Source: Burkholderia diffusa
GTDB taxonomy: Bacteria > Pseudomonadota > Gammaproteobacteria > Burkholderiales > Burkholderiaceae
NCBI RefSeq assembly: GCF_001718315.1
Contig: NZ_CP013363.1
Location: 2,046,001-2,110,000, forward strand
Length of the DNA stretch: 64,000 nt
Direction of reading: 5' to 3'
The stretch's first letter is position 1; each line of letters starts with the position of its first letter. The notes beneath the pieces were generated by a model. That model saw only the letters and a list, made by a program, of their open reading frames with translations, had not been told where the DNA came from and did no database searches. This document shows, piece by piece, positions 1 through 8,613 of this stretch. Both the position numbers and the translations under genes were made by a program.

Positions 1-755
1 GTGTCGCTGGGCGGCGTGCGGTCGTTTTCGCAGACGAAGCGCAGCCGCTGCGAATGCGGATCGCTGTCGGCCGCATCGAGCCGCACGGCCGGCATGTCGA
101 TTTCGTCGTCGTTGTACAGATCCCAGTATTCGCGCGTGATCGCGTACGGATCGTGCGGATGCGTCAGCGAGACGACCATGCAGAACGGTCGCTCGTCATG
201 CCCGGCGGCACGCTCGCGCGCGACGTCGTACAGCTTCTGCTTCGCCGCGAACGTGACCTCGTCGTCGAAGTCGAGCTGGTTCGTGCGCACGCACGGGCCG
301 GCCTCGAGCACCGAGCTCATGTTGTGATACCAGCTCGGCCGCTCGGTCGGGCGATCCCAGTCGGGCACCCAGCCGAAGTCGGCGGGATAGATGTCGGTCG
401 TCAGCCGCTCCTCGAAGCCGTGCAGTTGGTCCGGCCCGCAGAAATGCATCTTGCCGGACAGCATCGTGCGGTAGCCGCCCGCGCGCAGGTAGTGGGCGAA
501 GGTCAGCGTTTGCGCCGGCAGTTCGGCGGCGTTATCGTAGGCGCCGATACCCGACGGCAGCTTGCCGGTCAGCAGCGAGAAACGCGACGGCGCGCACAGT
601 GGGCTCGCGCAATACGCGGCATCGAATACCACGCCTTGCGACGCGAGCCGGTCGAGCGTCGGCGTGCGTGCGACGCGATTGCCGTAGGCTGGCAACGCGA
701 ACGGCGTCAGCTGGTCGGCCATCAGGATCAGGATGTTGGGAGTCGGGTTCGTCAT
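1..755 (-). CDS. betC: Choline-sulfatase, C-terminus cut off by window edge
   Basis: Hydrolyses choline-O-sulfate to choline and sulfate, feeding choline to the betaine pathway. Reading from the ATG at 755, 251 residues are visible before the window ends. The N-terminus carries the alkaline-phosphatase-superfamily sulfatase start (NILILMADQL, with an Asp metal ligand) and the sulfatase signature C-A-P-S-R at about residues 54-58, whose Cys54 is the residue converted to formylglycine. It is divergent from a LysR gene at 979, the usual arrangement for choline sulfatase. The family call is firm; the choline-sulfate specificity rests on the neighbourhood and the N-terminal sequence. Confidence 0.88.
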   Translation of the reverse strand, partial: MTNPTPNILILMADQLTPFALPAYGNRVARTPTLDRLASQGVVFDAAYCASPLCAPSRFSLLTGKLPSGIGAYDNAAELPAQTLTFAHYLRAGGYRTMLSGKMHFCGPDQLHGFEERLTTDIYPADFGWVPDWDRPTERPSWYHNMSSVLEAGPCVRTNQLDFDDEVTFAAKQKLYDVARERAAGHDERPFCMVVSLTHPHDPYAITREYWDLYNDDEIDMPAVRLDAADSDPHSQRLRFVCENDRTPPSD

Positions 756-978
756 CGGCGGTCGTGGGGAAATCGGTGTTCGAACGGAACGGCGCGACGC
801 TTGCGCAGCGACGCAGCCAGCATGACGGACGCAGCCTGAAGAAAGTGCCGCGCGCACCGGCCGCGACTGGCTAGAATCGCGGAAGGACCGGCACGGTGCC
901 GTGTCGTCCGAATCACTATCCCCCGCCCGAATTCGCGCGGGAAGGCGTCCGGCCCTTATGAGGCCATTAGAGAGACTT

Positions 979-1884
979 ATGTCGAAATCCGAACCGTTAC
1001 CGTCGATGCAGGCGCTGCGCGCGTTCGAATCGGCCGCCCGTCTCCAGAGCTTCACGGCCGCCGCGCGCGAGCTCGGCTCGACGCAGCCGGCCGTGAGCCA
1101 GCAGGTGTTCCAGCTCGAGGCGGAGCTCGGCGTGCCGCTGTTCGAGCGCAGCCCGCGCGGCGTCACGCTGACGAGCGACGGCCAGTGCCTGTACGAAGCC
1201 GTGCGGGTAAGCCTCGACACGCTGCGCGGCGCCACCGCGACGCTGCGCGCGCGCCGCGAGCATGGCGCGCTCACGATCGTCACGGATTTCGGTTTCGCGA
1301 CCTACTGGCTGATGCCGCGCCTCGCGGGCCTGAAACGCGTGATGCCGGACGTCGACGTGCGGGTCGTCACGTCACAGGATTACGACGCGCAGCGCGACCA
1401 CGCCGACATCGCGATCCTGTTCGGCGACGGCCACTGGCCGTCGTGCACGGCCGCGCGGCTCTTTCCGGAATCAGTCACGCCCGTCTGCTCGCCCGCGTTC
1501 CGCGCCGCGCACCCGCACGTCGCCCGGCCCGACCATCTGCATGCGCTGCCGCTGCTGCACGTGCAGCCGACGCGCCCCGAGCGCTGGCTGTCGTGGGCCG
1601 GCTGGTTCGACGCGCATGGCCTCGACGCGCCCGCCGCCGCGCGTGGCGTGACCTTCAACAGCTATGCGCTCGTGATCCATGCTGCGCTGCTCGGCGAGGG
1701 CGTCGCGCTCGGCTGGTCGCCGCTCGTCGACGAGCTCGTTGCGTCCGGGCAGCTCGTGAAGCTCGTCGACGCACCCGTCGTCACGTCGCGCGGCTACTTC
1801 CTCGTGCGTCCGCCGCAGCGCCCCGAACCGGACGCGACCCACGTGTTCCGTCGCTGGCTGCTGGATGCGTGCGCACCTGCGTGA
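979..1884 (+). CDS. LysR-family regulator next to choline sulfatase
   Basis: A 301-residue LysR-type transcription factor. The N-terminal winged helix-turn-helix (LRAFESAARLQSFTAAARELGSTQPAVSQQV, about residues 10-45, quoted in part) is canonical, followed by a substrate-binding domain of normal length. The ATG at 979 (MSKSEP) was preferred over the upstream in-frame start at 901 because the longer N-terminus has no family counterpart. Divergent from betC with about 220 bp between starts, so it is likely the activator of betC, responding to choline-O-sulfate or choline. The inducer is inferred from context only. Confidence 0.85.
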   Translation: MSKSEPLPSMQALRAFESAARLQSFTAAARELGSTQPAVSQQVFQLEAELGVPLFERSPRGVTLTSDGQCLYEAVRVSLDTLRGATATLRARREHGALTIVTDFGFATYWLMPRLAGLKRVMPDVDVRVVTSQDYDAQRDHADIAILFGDGHWPSCTAARLFPESVTPVCSPAFRAAHPHVARPDHLHALPLLHVQPTRPERWLSWAGWFDAHGLDAPAAARGVTFNSYALVIHAALLGEGVALGWSPLVDELVASGQLVKLVDAPVVTSRGYFLVRPPQRPEPDATHVFRRWLLDACAPA

Positions 1885-2139
1885 ACGGCGCTCCGGCAAG
1901 CGAATACACACCTGACACTTGCTGGACTCGCCGCGCCCGTCCCGCCCGACGCCCGCTGCCCGGCCCGCCGAAGCCCCGCTCCGTTCGGCCGCACTGACGC
2001 GCCGATACCAGCCACACGGCGGGTTGGTTCTATCCTCGCCAAAAACGTCCTGATTTACTTGAGTCTCCCGCTACCCGCGTAGCTCGACGCCATGGTGCGC
2101 CGCCGCGCGGGTTCGCCCCCAAGACATCCGAGGAATCAC

Positions 2140-3027
2140 ATGACCGCCGACTCACGCCCCGATCAATTCGTCCTGACGCTGTCGTGCCCGAGCGCGGCCG
2201 GCCAGGTCGCCGCCGTCGTCGGCTTTCTCGAGCGCCACCGCTGCTATGTCGATGCGCTGAACGTGTTCGACGACGATCTCAGCAACCACTTCTTCGTGCG
2301 CTGCGTGTTTCATCCGACGGATGAGTCGCTACAGATCGACGCGTTGCGCCAGGAGTTCGGGCCGATCGCGACCGCGCTCGGCGGCGGCGGTGAAGGCGAC
2401 ACGCAATGGGCGATCCACGACGTGAACGCGCGCCCGAAGGTGCTGATCATGGTGTCGAAGCTCGAGCACTGCCTCGCCGACCTGCTGTTCCGCTGGCGGA
2501 TGGGCGAGCTGAAGATGGACATCGTCGGCATCGTGTCGAACCATCCGGACTTCGAACCGCTTGCCGTACAGCACGGGCTGCCGTTCCGCCATTTCCCGAT
2601 CACGGCCGACACCAAGGCGCAGCAGGAAGCGCAGTGGCTCGACTTCTTCGAATCGAGCGGCGCCGAGCTCGTGATCCTCGCACGTTACATGCAGGTGCTG
2701 TCGCAGGAAACCAGCGCGAAGCTCGCGAACCGCGCCATCAACATCCATCACTCGTTCCTGCCCGGCTTCAAGGGCGCGAAACCGTATCACCAGGCGCACG
2801 CGCGCGGCGTGAAGCTGATCGGCGCGACCGCGCATTTCGTGACCGACGATCTCGACGAAGGTCCGATCATCGAGCAGGTGGTGGAGCGCGTCGATCATGC
2901 ACTGCGTCCCGAGCAACTGCTCGCGGTCGGCCGCGACGTCGAATGCATCACGCTCGCACGCGCGGTGAAGGCGTTCATCGAGCGCCGCGTGTTCCTGAAC
3001 GGCGACCGGACGGTGGTGTTTCCGTAA
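2140..3027 (+). CDS. purU: Formyltetrahydrofolate deformylase
   Basis: Hydrolyses 10-formyl-THF to formate and THF. The 295-residue protein has an N-terminal ACT domain (about 5-85, starting FVLTLSCPSAAGQVAAVVG) and a C-terminal formyltransferase fold with the catalytic Asn-x-His (INIHHSFLP) and the downstream Asp (TDDLDEGPII). The ATG at 2140 follows a GAGGAA-type ribosome site. PurU is repeatedly found beside glycine betaine catabolic genes, where oxidative demethylation loads the folate pool with one-carbon units. It is followed by a strong terminator shared with the convergent permease gene. Confidence 0.95.
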   Translation: MTADSRPDQFVLTLSCPSAAGQVAAVVGFLERHRCYVDALNVFDDDLSNHFFVRCVFHPTDESLQIDALRQEFGPIATALGGGGEGDTQWAIHDVNARPKVLIMVSKLEHCLADLLFRWRMGELKMDIVGIVSNHPDFEPLAVQHGLPFRHFPITADTKAQQEAQWLDFFESSGAELVILARYMQVLSQETSAKLANRAINIHHSFLPGFKGAKPYHQAHARGVKLIGATAHFVTDDLDEGPIIEQVVERVDHALRPEQLLAVGRDVECITLARAVKAFIERRVFLNGDRTVVFP

Positions 3028-3053
3028 ACGCATCGCTTCGGCGAGCGGCCAAC

Positions 3054-3092
3054 AAAAAACCCGACCGGCAGCAGCAGCCGGTCGGGTTTTTT
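3054..3092. terminator. Bidirectional rho-independent terminator
   Basis: A perfect inverted repeat: A6 plus CCCGACCGGC, a 7-nt loop, then GCCGGTCGGG plus T6. The A-run and T-run flank the stem symmetrically, so it can stop both purU (+) and the convergent permease gene (-). Confidence 0.93.
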
Positions 3093-3161
3093 ATCGCATT
3101 GCGTTCGGCGCCTCGCGCGACGGTTCCGGGTGCGGTGTCCGGATTCGCCGCGCTTACGGGC

Positions 3162-4817
3162 TTACTTCACCCACGCGAAGTAATACGACAGCCAGATCGT
3201 GAGCGCCGCGCCGACCAGCGCCGCATACGGCATCAGGTTCAGCCACATCGCGCGCTTTGGCACCTCGAGCTCCATGTCGCGCTGCATCTGCGCGGGGAAA
3301 CGGCCGCGATCCTGCCAGTAGTGGCGATAGAGAAACACCGGCACGATCAGCAGCATTGCGATCAGCCCGTTGCGCAACGTGCCTTCGCCCTGCAGGTTCG
3401 CACCCGCGCCGACATAGACGAGGTTCGCGTAGCCGCAGATCGAACCGGCGACGAGCAGCCAGGTCGGACAGCGGAACGGGCGATCCCAGTTGCCGCGATC
3501 CATCCGGTGAATCCAGCCCGACTGAAGATTCAGGAACACGAACAGCATGTAGCAGACGTTCGAGATCGACAGCACCGTCATGTAGTCCGACATCATCAGC
3601 AACACGAGGTTGAAGCCGAGATCGGTCCACATCGCTCGGGTGGGCGAGCCGTGCTCGTTCACGTGCGACAGATACTTCGGCAGCCATCCGTCGACTGACG
3701 CTTGGTACAGCGTGCGCGACGAGCCCATCATCGACGTCATCACGATCAGCAGGATCGACAGCATCAGCATCACGACGACCGCGTTCGCGACCCACGCGCC
3801 GCCGCCGACGATCTTCGCCATCGCGGCCGCGACGCCGGTGCCGTCGCCGATCGACGGATCGAGCATCGCCTGCGTGCCGAGCGCGCCCTGGAACGCCATC
3901 GGCACGAGCGTCATCACGACGAGACACAGCGCGCCCGACCAGAAGATCGCCTTCGCGGTGTCGCGACGCGGATCGCGGAATTCACGCGTATAGCAGACAG
4001 CCGTCTCGAAACCGTACGACGCCCAGCCCGCCATGAACATCGCACCGAGCGCCATCGTGACGCCCTGCCCGTTCCACGAACCGAAGGTCGCGGTCGTGAG
4101 ATTGCCTTGAGCATCATGACCGAGCGGCAGCAACGGGAGCAGATTCGACATCGGCACGTCGCCGGTGACGAAGGGCACGATGCCGACGATCAACAGCGGC
4201 GTGAGCGACGCGATGCCGAGAATGCGCTGCGTGCGTGCGGCCTTCGACGCGCCGCTGTGCTGCAGTTTGAACGTGATGAGAAGCAGAATCGTCGCGATGA
4301 TGAACGTCGCGTTGATTCGCAGGGAAAGACCCGGCTTGATGAAGCCGAGATCCGCAACCTTGAGCTGCCAGTGCAGCACCGCCGCATTGGCGGGAAAGAG
4401 ACTCGTGAGCGCATAGCTCGCCGCGAGGCCGCAGCCGAGCGCAAGCATCGGCGACCACGCGAGCCAGTTGCACCACACGGAAACCGGGGCAATCAGTTTG
4501 CTGTATCGAACCCAGCCGATCGCGCCATACACCGACGCACCGCCCGATTTATGGGGAAATAGCCCCGATATTTCCGCATAAGTCGCGCTTTGAATCAGCC
4601 CCATCGTGATCGCGGCGATCCAAATCGCCCACGCGGGCTGGCCGATCGTCGCGCATACGCCACCGATCGTGAACAGCACGCCTGCCGGCACGCCGCTCGT
4701 TACCCAGAAGGCATCTTTCCAAGTCAGGCCACGATGCAGCGTGTGGCCCGTCGAATCATGTGAGATGGTTGCCTCAACACCACTGGTGCGATTCGCACGC
4801 AGTCCTGCTTGACTCAT
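3162..4817 (-). CDS. APC-superfamily amino acid/amine permease
   Basis: A 551-residue inner-membrane transporter with about 12 hydrophobic segments typical of the amino acid-polyamine-organocation superfamily, including a glycine-rich first helix (GVPAGVLFTIGGVCATIGQPAW) and the conserved stretch GWASYGFETAVCYTREF. The start at 4817 is set by an excellent GAGGAGG ribosome site 6 nt upstream; an upstream in-frame start at 4874 lacks one. The position at the end of the betaine catabolic cluster suggests uptake of a betaine-pathway substrate or related amine, but the substrate cannot be read from the sequence. Confidence 0.85.
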   Translation of the reverse strand: MSQAGLRANRTSGVEATISHDSTGHTLHRGLTWKDAFWVTSGVPAGVLFTIGGVCATIGQPAWAIWIAAITMGLIQSATYAEISGLFPHKSGGASVYGAIGWVRYSKLIAPVSVWCNWLAWSPMLALGCGLAASYALTSLFPANAAVLHWQLKVADLGFIKPGLSLRINATFIIATILLLITFKLQHSGASKAARTQRILGIASLTPLLIVGIVPFVTGDVPMSNLLPLLPLGHDAQGNLTTATFGSWNGQGVTMALGAMFMAGWASYGFETAVCYTREFRDPRRDTAKAIFWSGALCLVVMTLVPMAFQGALGTQAMLDPSIGDGTGVAAAMAKIVGGGAWVANAVVVMLMLSILLIVMTSMMGSSRTLYQASVDGWLPKYLSHVNEHGSPTRAMWTDLGFNLVLLMMSDYMTVLSISNVCYMLFVFLNLQSGWIHRMDRGNWDRPFRCPTWLLVAGSICGYANLVYVGAGANLQGEGTLRNGLIAMLLIVPVFLYRHYWQDRGRFPAQMQRDMELEVPKRAMWLNLMPYAALVGAALTIWLSYYFAWVK

Positions 4818-5042
4818 CCAATTCCTCCTCTCGATCAGAGTTAGCGCTTCAGCGCTTACTCTGGTCCGATGCAAAGCAGATGACTCCGCACAAGGGCGCT
4901 AGTGTAACAACTTACGCGCATTTTTGCAGAATCAGTAAAAGAAAACCGGGATATGCCCGCATGAATTCCGGATTATTTCGGATTCCTGCAAGACATTCCC
5001 GGTCTGTTTTTTTATGATTCTCGCGACGAATCGCCGCGGTCT

Positions 5043-5906
5043 TTACTGCGCGCCTTCAGTCCACGAATTCACGCGATCGGCATGCGCCGCGATCCATGCA
5101 TCGGCGGCGGCTTCCGGCTTCGAGCCGTTCTGGATCGCGAGCATCACGCTGTCGATCTCGCCCGGCTTCCACTGGAATTTCTTCAGGAACGCGACGACCG
5201 GCTTCGCCTTCGTTTCGAGCTGCGGGTTCACGACGCTGTCGACGTGCTCGGCGCCGCCGAACACCTTCTTCGGATCGTCCAGGAAGCGCAGCTTCCACTT
5301 CGCGAACATCCAGTGCGGCGCCCAGCCGGTCACGATCACGGGCTTGTTCGCGCCGACGGATCGCGACAGTTCGGCCGTCATCGCGCTGCCCGAGCTCGGC
5401 ATCAGCGTGTAGTTCAGGCCGTAGCTCTTGATCGCTTCGTCGGTCTTGCGCATCACGCCCGCGCCAGCGTCGATGCCGACGATCCGGCCGCCGAAGCTGC
5501 CTTTCTCGGCATTCAGATCGTCGATGCTCTTCGCCTTCACGTAGTCGGGGACGATCAGTCCGATCTTCGCGTCAGGAAAGTTCGCGCCGAGATCGACGAC
5601 CTTCGTCTTGTATTCGCCCCAGTAGGAGCCGTGCGTGACCGGCAGCCATGCGGAGAGCGTCGCGTCGAGGTCGCCGCGCGCTACGCCCTGCCACATGATC
5701 CCGGCAGCCACCGGCACGAGCTGGACCTGGTAGCCGAGCTTCTTCTCGATCACGCGAGCCGCGACGTTCGACGTTGCGACGCTGTCGTCCCACCCTTCGA
5801 CGTAACCGATCTTCAGCGTCGGCTTCGTATCTGCGAGCGCCGACGCGCTCAGTGCCACCATCGCCGACAGTGCGCCGGTCCACAACAGCTTTCCGAACAA
5901 CTTCAT
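5043..5906 (-). CDS. Glycine betaine/choline-type ABC substrate-binding protein
   Basis: A 287-residue periplasmic binding protein of the OpuAC/ProX family. It has a signal peptide (MKLFGKLLWTGALSAMVALS... cleaved near ALA-D) and family motifs such as IGYVEGWDDSVATSNV and the aromatic-rich LSAWLPVTHGSYW, consistent with a quaternary-ammonium cage. The start at 5906 follows AAGGAGAT. No ATPase or permease gene is adjacent, matching the orphan binding proteins of pseudomonads (CbcX/BetX/CaiX), which share a core transporter encoded elsewhere. Ligand could be betaine, choline or carnitine; the gbc context favours betaine or choline. Confidence 0.88.
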   Translation of the reverse strand: MKLFGKLLWTGALSAMVALSASALADTKPTLKIGYVEGWDDSVATSNVAARVIEKKLGYQVQLVPVAAGIMWQGVARGDLDATLSAWLPVTHGSYWGEYKTKVVDLGANFPDAKIGLIVPDYVKAKSIDDLNAEKGSFGGRIVGIDAGAGVMRKTDEAIKSYGLNYTLMPSSGSAMTAELSRSVGANKPVIVTGWAPHWMFAKWKLRFLDDPKKVFGGAEHVDSVVNPQLETKAKPVVAFLKKFQWKPGEIDSVMLAIQNGSKPEAAADAWIAAHADRVNSWTEGAQ

Positions 5907-6050
5907 GGTCGATCTCCTTGGAATGCGCACCGTGCGCGTTGTCTCTCTAGGTTCTTCAACCACAATTCCGCGGTATCGTTGTTTTACGACGGATGCTTGT
6001 CCGAAGGCGACGCGACGCGTCGCATCCGGACCGGCGATGGCTTGTCTCGA

Positions 6051-7199
6051 CTACTTGTCGATCACGAGGTCCGACAGCGGCTTGCTGCAGCACAGCAGCA
6101 CCATCCCCTGATCGATCTCCCGCTGGCGGATGCCGCCGTTGTGCTTCATCTCGACTTGCCCCGACACGAGCTTCACCTTGCAGGTACCGCACATGCCCTG
6201 CGTGCACGACGCCGGCAGCCGCACGCCCGACTGGCGCGCCGCATCGAGCACGTGCTGCTCCGAGCCGCACGAAATCTCGCGGTTGCTCTTCGCGAAGCTG
6301 ACCGTGTATTGCTTCGTCGCGACGTCGGCGCCGTCGGCGGCCGGCACGAGCTCGGCGAGCACGTCGTCGCTCGCCGTCTGCGCGAGCGTTTCGAACGAGA
6401 AGCTTTCCTCGTGATACTGCTTGCGGTCGAAGCCGGCTTCGTCGAGGAGGTCGCGCACGGCCTTCATGTACGGCGCGGGGCCGCACGTGAAGATCTCGCG
6501 CTCCATGAAGTCCGGTGCGATCAGCTTCAGCAGCGGCAGCGTCAGGAAGCCCGTGACGCCCGGCCAGTTGGTGCGCGCACCGACGCGCTCGACGACGAAC
6601 GACGTGCGGAAGTTCGTATGGTTCGACGCGATCAGATCGAGTTCGCGCGCGAAGATGATGTCGTCCGGCGTGCGCGCGCTGTGCACGAACAGGATGTCGC
6701 GATCCTCGGCGAGATCATGGTGTGCGCGGCTCATCGACATCAGCGGCGTGACGCCCGAGCCGGCCGACAGGAACAGGTACTTGCGCGCCGGATGCCGCGC
6801 GCACGTGAATTCACCGGCCGGGCCGAGCACGCGGACCGACGCGCCCGGCTGCAGGTTGTCGTGCAGCCAGTTCGACACCTTGCCGCCCGGCACGCGCTTG
6901 ACCGTGATCGAGATCGTGTGCGGCCGCGCCGGCGACGACGAGATCGTGTAACACCGGTTGATCGTCTCGCCCTCGATGTCGAGCTCAAGCGTGATGAACT
7001 GCCCGGGCTCGAACGAGAACGTGCGGCCCTGCGGCGAACGGAAGAAAAAGCTCTTCACGTCGTGGGTTTCCTGCCGCACGTGGCAGCACACCAGCGTTTC
7101 CTCGACGTCGCTCGTCCAGCGCTCGGGGAGCGCGCTCCAGAACGCCGGGTGCGTAACCCGGCTGTCCGCCGGCTCGAAATTGGCCGCATCTCGCATCAT
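6051..7199 (-). CDS. gbcB: Glycine betaine monooxygenase, reductase subunit
   Basis: Passes electrons from NAD(P)H to the Rieske oxygenase GbcA for demethylation of glycine betaine to dimethylglycine. The 382-residue chain has an FNR-type FAD domain (RCYTISSSPARP, about 82-93), an NAD domain (SAGSGVTPLMSM, about 145-156) and a C-terminal plant-type 2Fe-2S ferredoxin with the four cysteines in the C-x4-C-x2-C-x(n)-C arrangement (CTQGMCGTCK then LCC). It lies 120 nt downstream of gbcA. The ATG at 7199 is preceded by GGAGG inside a hairpin (see 7200-7250). A second ATG is the next codon. Confidence 0.93.
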   Translation of the reverse strand: MMRDAANFEPADSRVTHPAFWSALPERWTSDVEETLVCCHVRQETHDVKSFFFRSPQGRTFSFEPGQFITLELDIEGETINRCYTISSSPARPHTISITVKRVPGGKVSNWLHDNLQPGASVRVLGPAGEFTCARHPARKYLFLSAGSGVTPLMSMSRAHHDLAEDRDILFVHSARTPDDIIFARELDLIASNHTNFRTSFVVERVGARTNWPGVTGFLTLPLLKLIAPDFMEREIFTCGPAPYMKAVRDLLDEAGFDRKQYHEESFSFETLAQTASDDVLAELVPAADGADVATKQYTVSFAKSNREISCGSEQHVLDAARQSGVRLPASCTQGMCGTCKVKLVSGQVEMKHNGGIRQREIDQGMVLLCCSKPLSDLVIDK

Positions 7200-7250
7200 G
7201 TTAGCCTCCGCAGGGCCGCCCCAAGGAGGCTAACCGCCCCCTCGGGGGGC
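7200..7250 (-). promoter_or_regulatory. Tandem hairpins between gbcA and gbcB, covering the gbcB ribosome site
   Basis: Two perfect inverted repeats sit directly before gbcB. The first pairs 7200-7209 with 7225-7234 (10 bp, 15-nt loop); in the mRNA its 5' arm spans 7234-7225 and its 3' arm, ending at the start codon, contains GGAGG. The second pairs 7236-7241 with 7245-7250 (GCCCCC/GGGGGC, 3-nt loop). They could set the GbcA:GbcB ratio by controlling translation or mRNA decay, or be a copy of a dispersed palindromic repeat; the sequence alone does not decide. Confidence 0.6.
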
Positions 7251-7319
7251 AGCGAACAAAGTGAGCGTGGGGGTTGTTTCATCTGTAGCTCCGCTTGCTG
7301 TTCCGCTGATTACTACGTA

Positions 7320-8561
7320 CTACGCGCCGGTTTTTTCGGCGAGCCGGCCGATGTACCAGGCCGAGAATTTTTCGACGAGACCTTCCGTGTACGGCGAATA
7401 CGGGCCCGGCTCGTACGCGCTGCTGGTCGCGCCGCGCTGCGAGAATTCGACGAGTGCGCGGTCCTGGTCGTTGGTCGCGTTCCACACGGCCGTCAGGTTC
7501 TTCACGTCGTAGTCGATGCCTTCCTTCGCATCCTTGTGCACGAGCCACTTGGTGCGCACGAGCGTCTTGCCGGCCGACAGCGGAATCACCGAGAACGTCA
7601 CGATGTGATCGCTCATGAAGTGGTGCCACGAGTTCGGCTGCGTCCAGAACGACAGGCCGCCAAGGTCGGCCTGGTCGAATTTGCCGAGGAGCTTCTTCGA
7701 TGCGATCTTCGCGTCGAGCGTCTGCGATTCGCCGCTGCGGTCCAGCGGCAGGCGCTGCGTGCGGAAGCCCGTCACGTCGAGCAGCTTTTCGATTTCCGCG
7801 GACGGCAGGCCCATTTCGGCCCACTCCTTGCCACGGCGCACGCAGGTTTCCGCGAATGCGTCCATGCCTTCGGCGTTCGCGTCGGAGCGCTGGTAGCCGA
7901 AGCCGTATTCATACAGCGAGATTGTCAGCTCCGGATGGTTCGCGACGCAGTGATAGCACTCGCGGTTGTTCTCCATCGTGAGCTTCCAGTTGCCTTCCTC
8001 GATGATGTCGATCTGCGCGGCGATCTTCGTGTTCGGCAAATCGTGCGGCAGCAGATACGGCTCCATCTGGGCGCGCAGCTGCGCGAAATCGGCCGGCGGC
8101 TCCTCGGCGAGGCAAACGAAGATCAGCCCCGCGAGGTTCTGCACGTGCACCGACTTCAGGCTGTGCTTGCAACGGTCGAACTGCTCTCCCATGTGCTCGG
8201 CGAACATCAGCTGGCCCGTCAGGTTGTAGGTCCAGCTGTGGTACGGGCACACGATGTTGCCGACCGAGCCTTTATCCTCGTTGCACAGGCGCGCGCCGCG
8301 GTGACGGCACACGTTGTGGAACGCGCGGATTTCCATGTCGTCGTCGCGCACGATCAGGATCGAGTCGCTGCCCAGTTCCACGGTCACGTAGTCGCCCGGC
8401 TCGGGAATGTCCGGTTCGACCGCGACCTGGATCCAGTGCTGGCGGAAAATCGCCTCCATGTCGAGGGCGAAGATTTCCTCGCTCGTGTAGAACGGCGCCT
8501 CGAGGCTGTAACCTTCCTTGCGTCGCTCGATCAGTGCGCGAATGTCTGCCGATACTTTCAT
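7320..8561 (-). CDS. gbcA: Glycine betaine monooxygenase, Rieske oxygenase subunit
   Basis: Terminal oxygenase that demethylates glycine betaine to dimethylglycine, releasing formaldehyde. The 413-residue protein has a Rieske 2Fe-2S centre (C85-x-H87 ... C105-x2-H108) and a ring-hydroxylating catalytic domain with the mononuclear iron histidines in ECYHCVANHPE (H204, H209) after NWKLTMENN. Start at 8561 follows GGAGCAAACG. It lies downstream of the ETF genes and upstream of gbcB on the same strand, so one transcript could carry the betaine and dimethylglycine steps; the neighbouring gbdR product is the expected activator. Confidence 0.95.
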   Translation of the reverse strand: MKVSADIRALIERRKEGYSLEAPFYTSEEIFALDMEAIFRQHWIQVAVEPDIPEPGDYVTVELGSDSILIVRDDDMEIRAFHNVCRHRGARLCNEDKGSVGNIVCPYHSWTYNLTGQLMFAEHMGEQFDRCKHSLKSVHVQNLAGLIFVCLAEEPPADFAQLRAQMEPYLLPHDLPNTKIAAQIDIIEEGNWKLTMENNRECYHCVANHPELTISLYEYGFGYQRSDANAEGMDAFAETCVRRGKEWAEMGLPSAEIEKLLDVTGFRTQRLPLDRSGESQTLDAKIASKKLLGKFDQADLGGLSFWTQPNSWHHFMSDHIVTFSVIPLSAGKTLVRTKWLVHKDAKEGIDYDVKNLTAVWNATNDQDRALVEFSQRGATSSAYEPGPYSPYTEGLVEKFSAWYIGRLAEKTGA

Positions 8562-8613
8562 CGTTTGCTCCGGATTCCTTGCGTCCCAGTGTGGTTGCCG
8601 ACAGGCATCAAAA

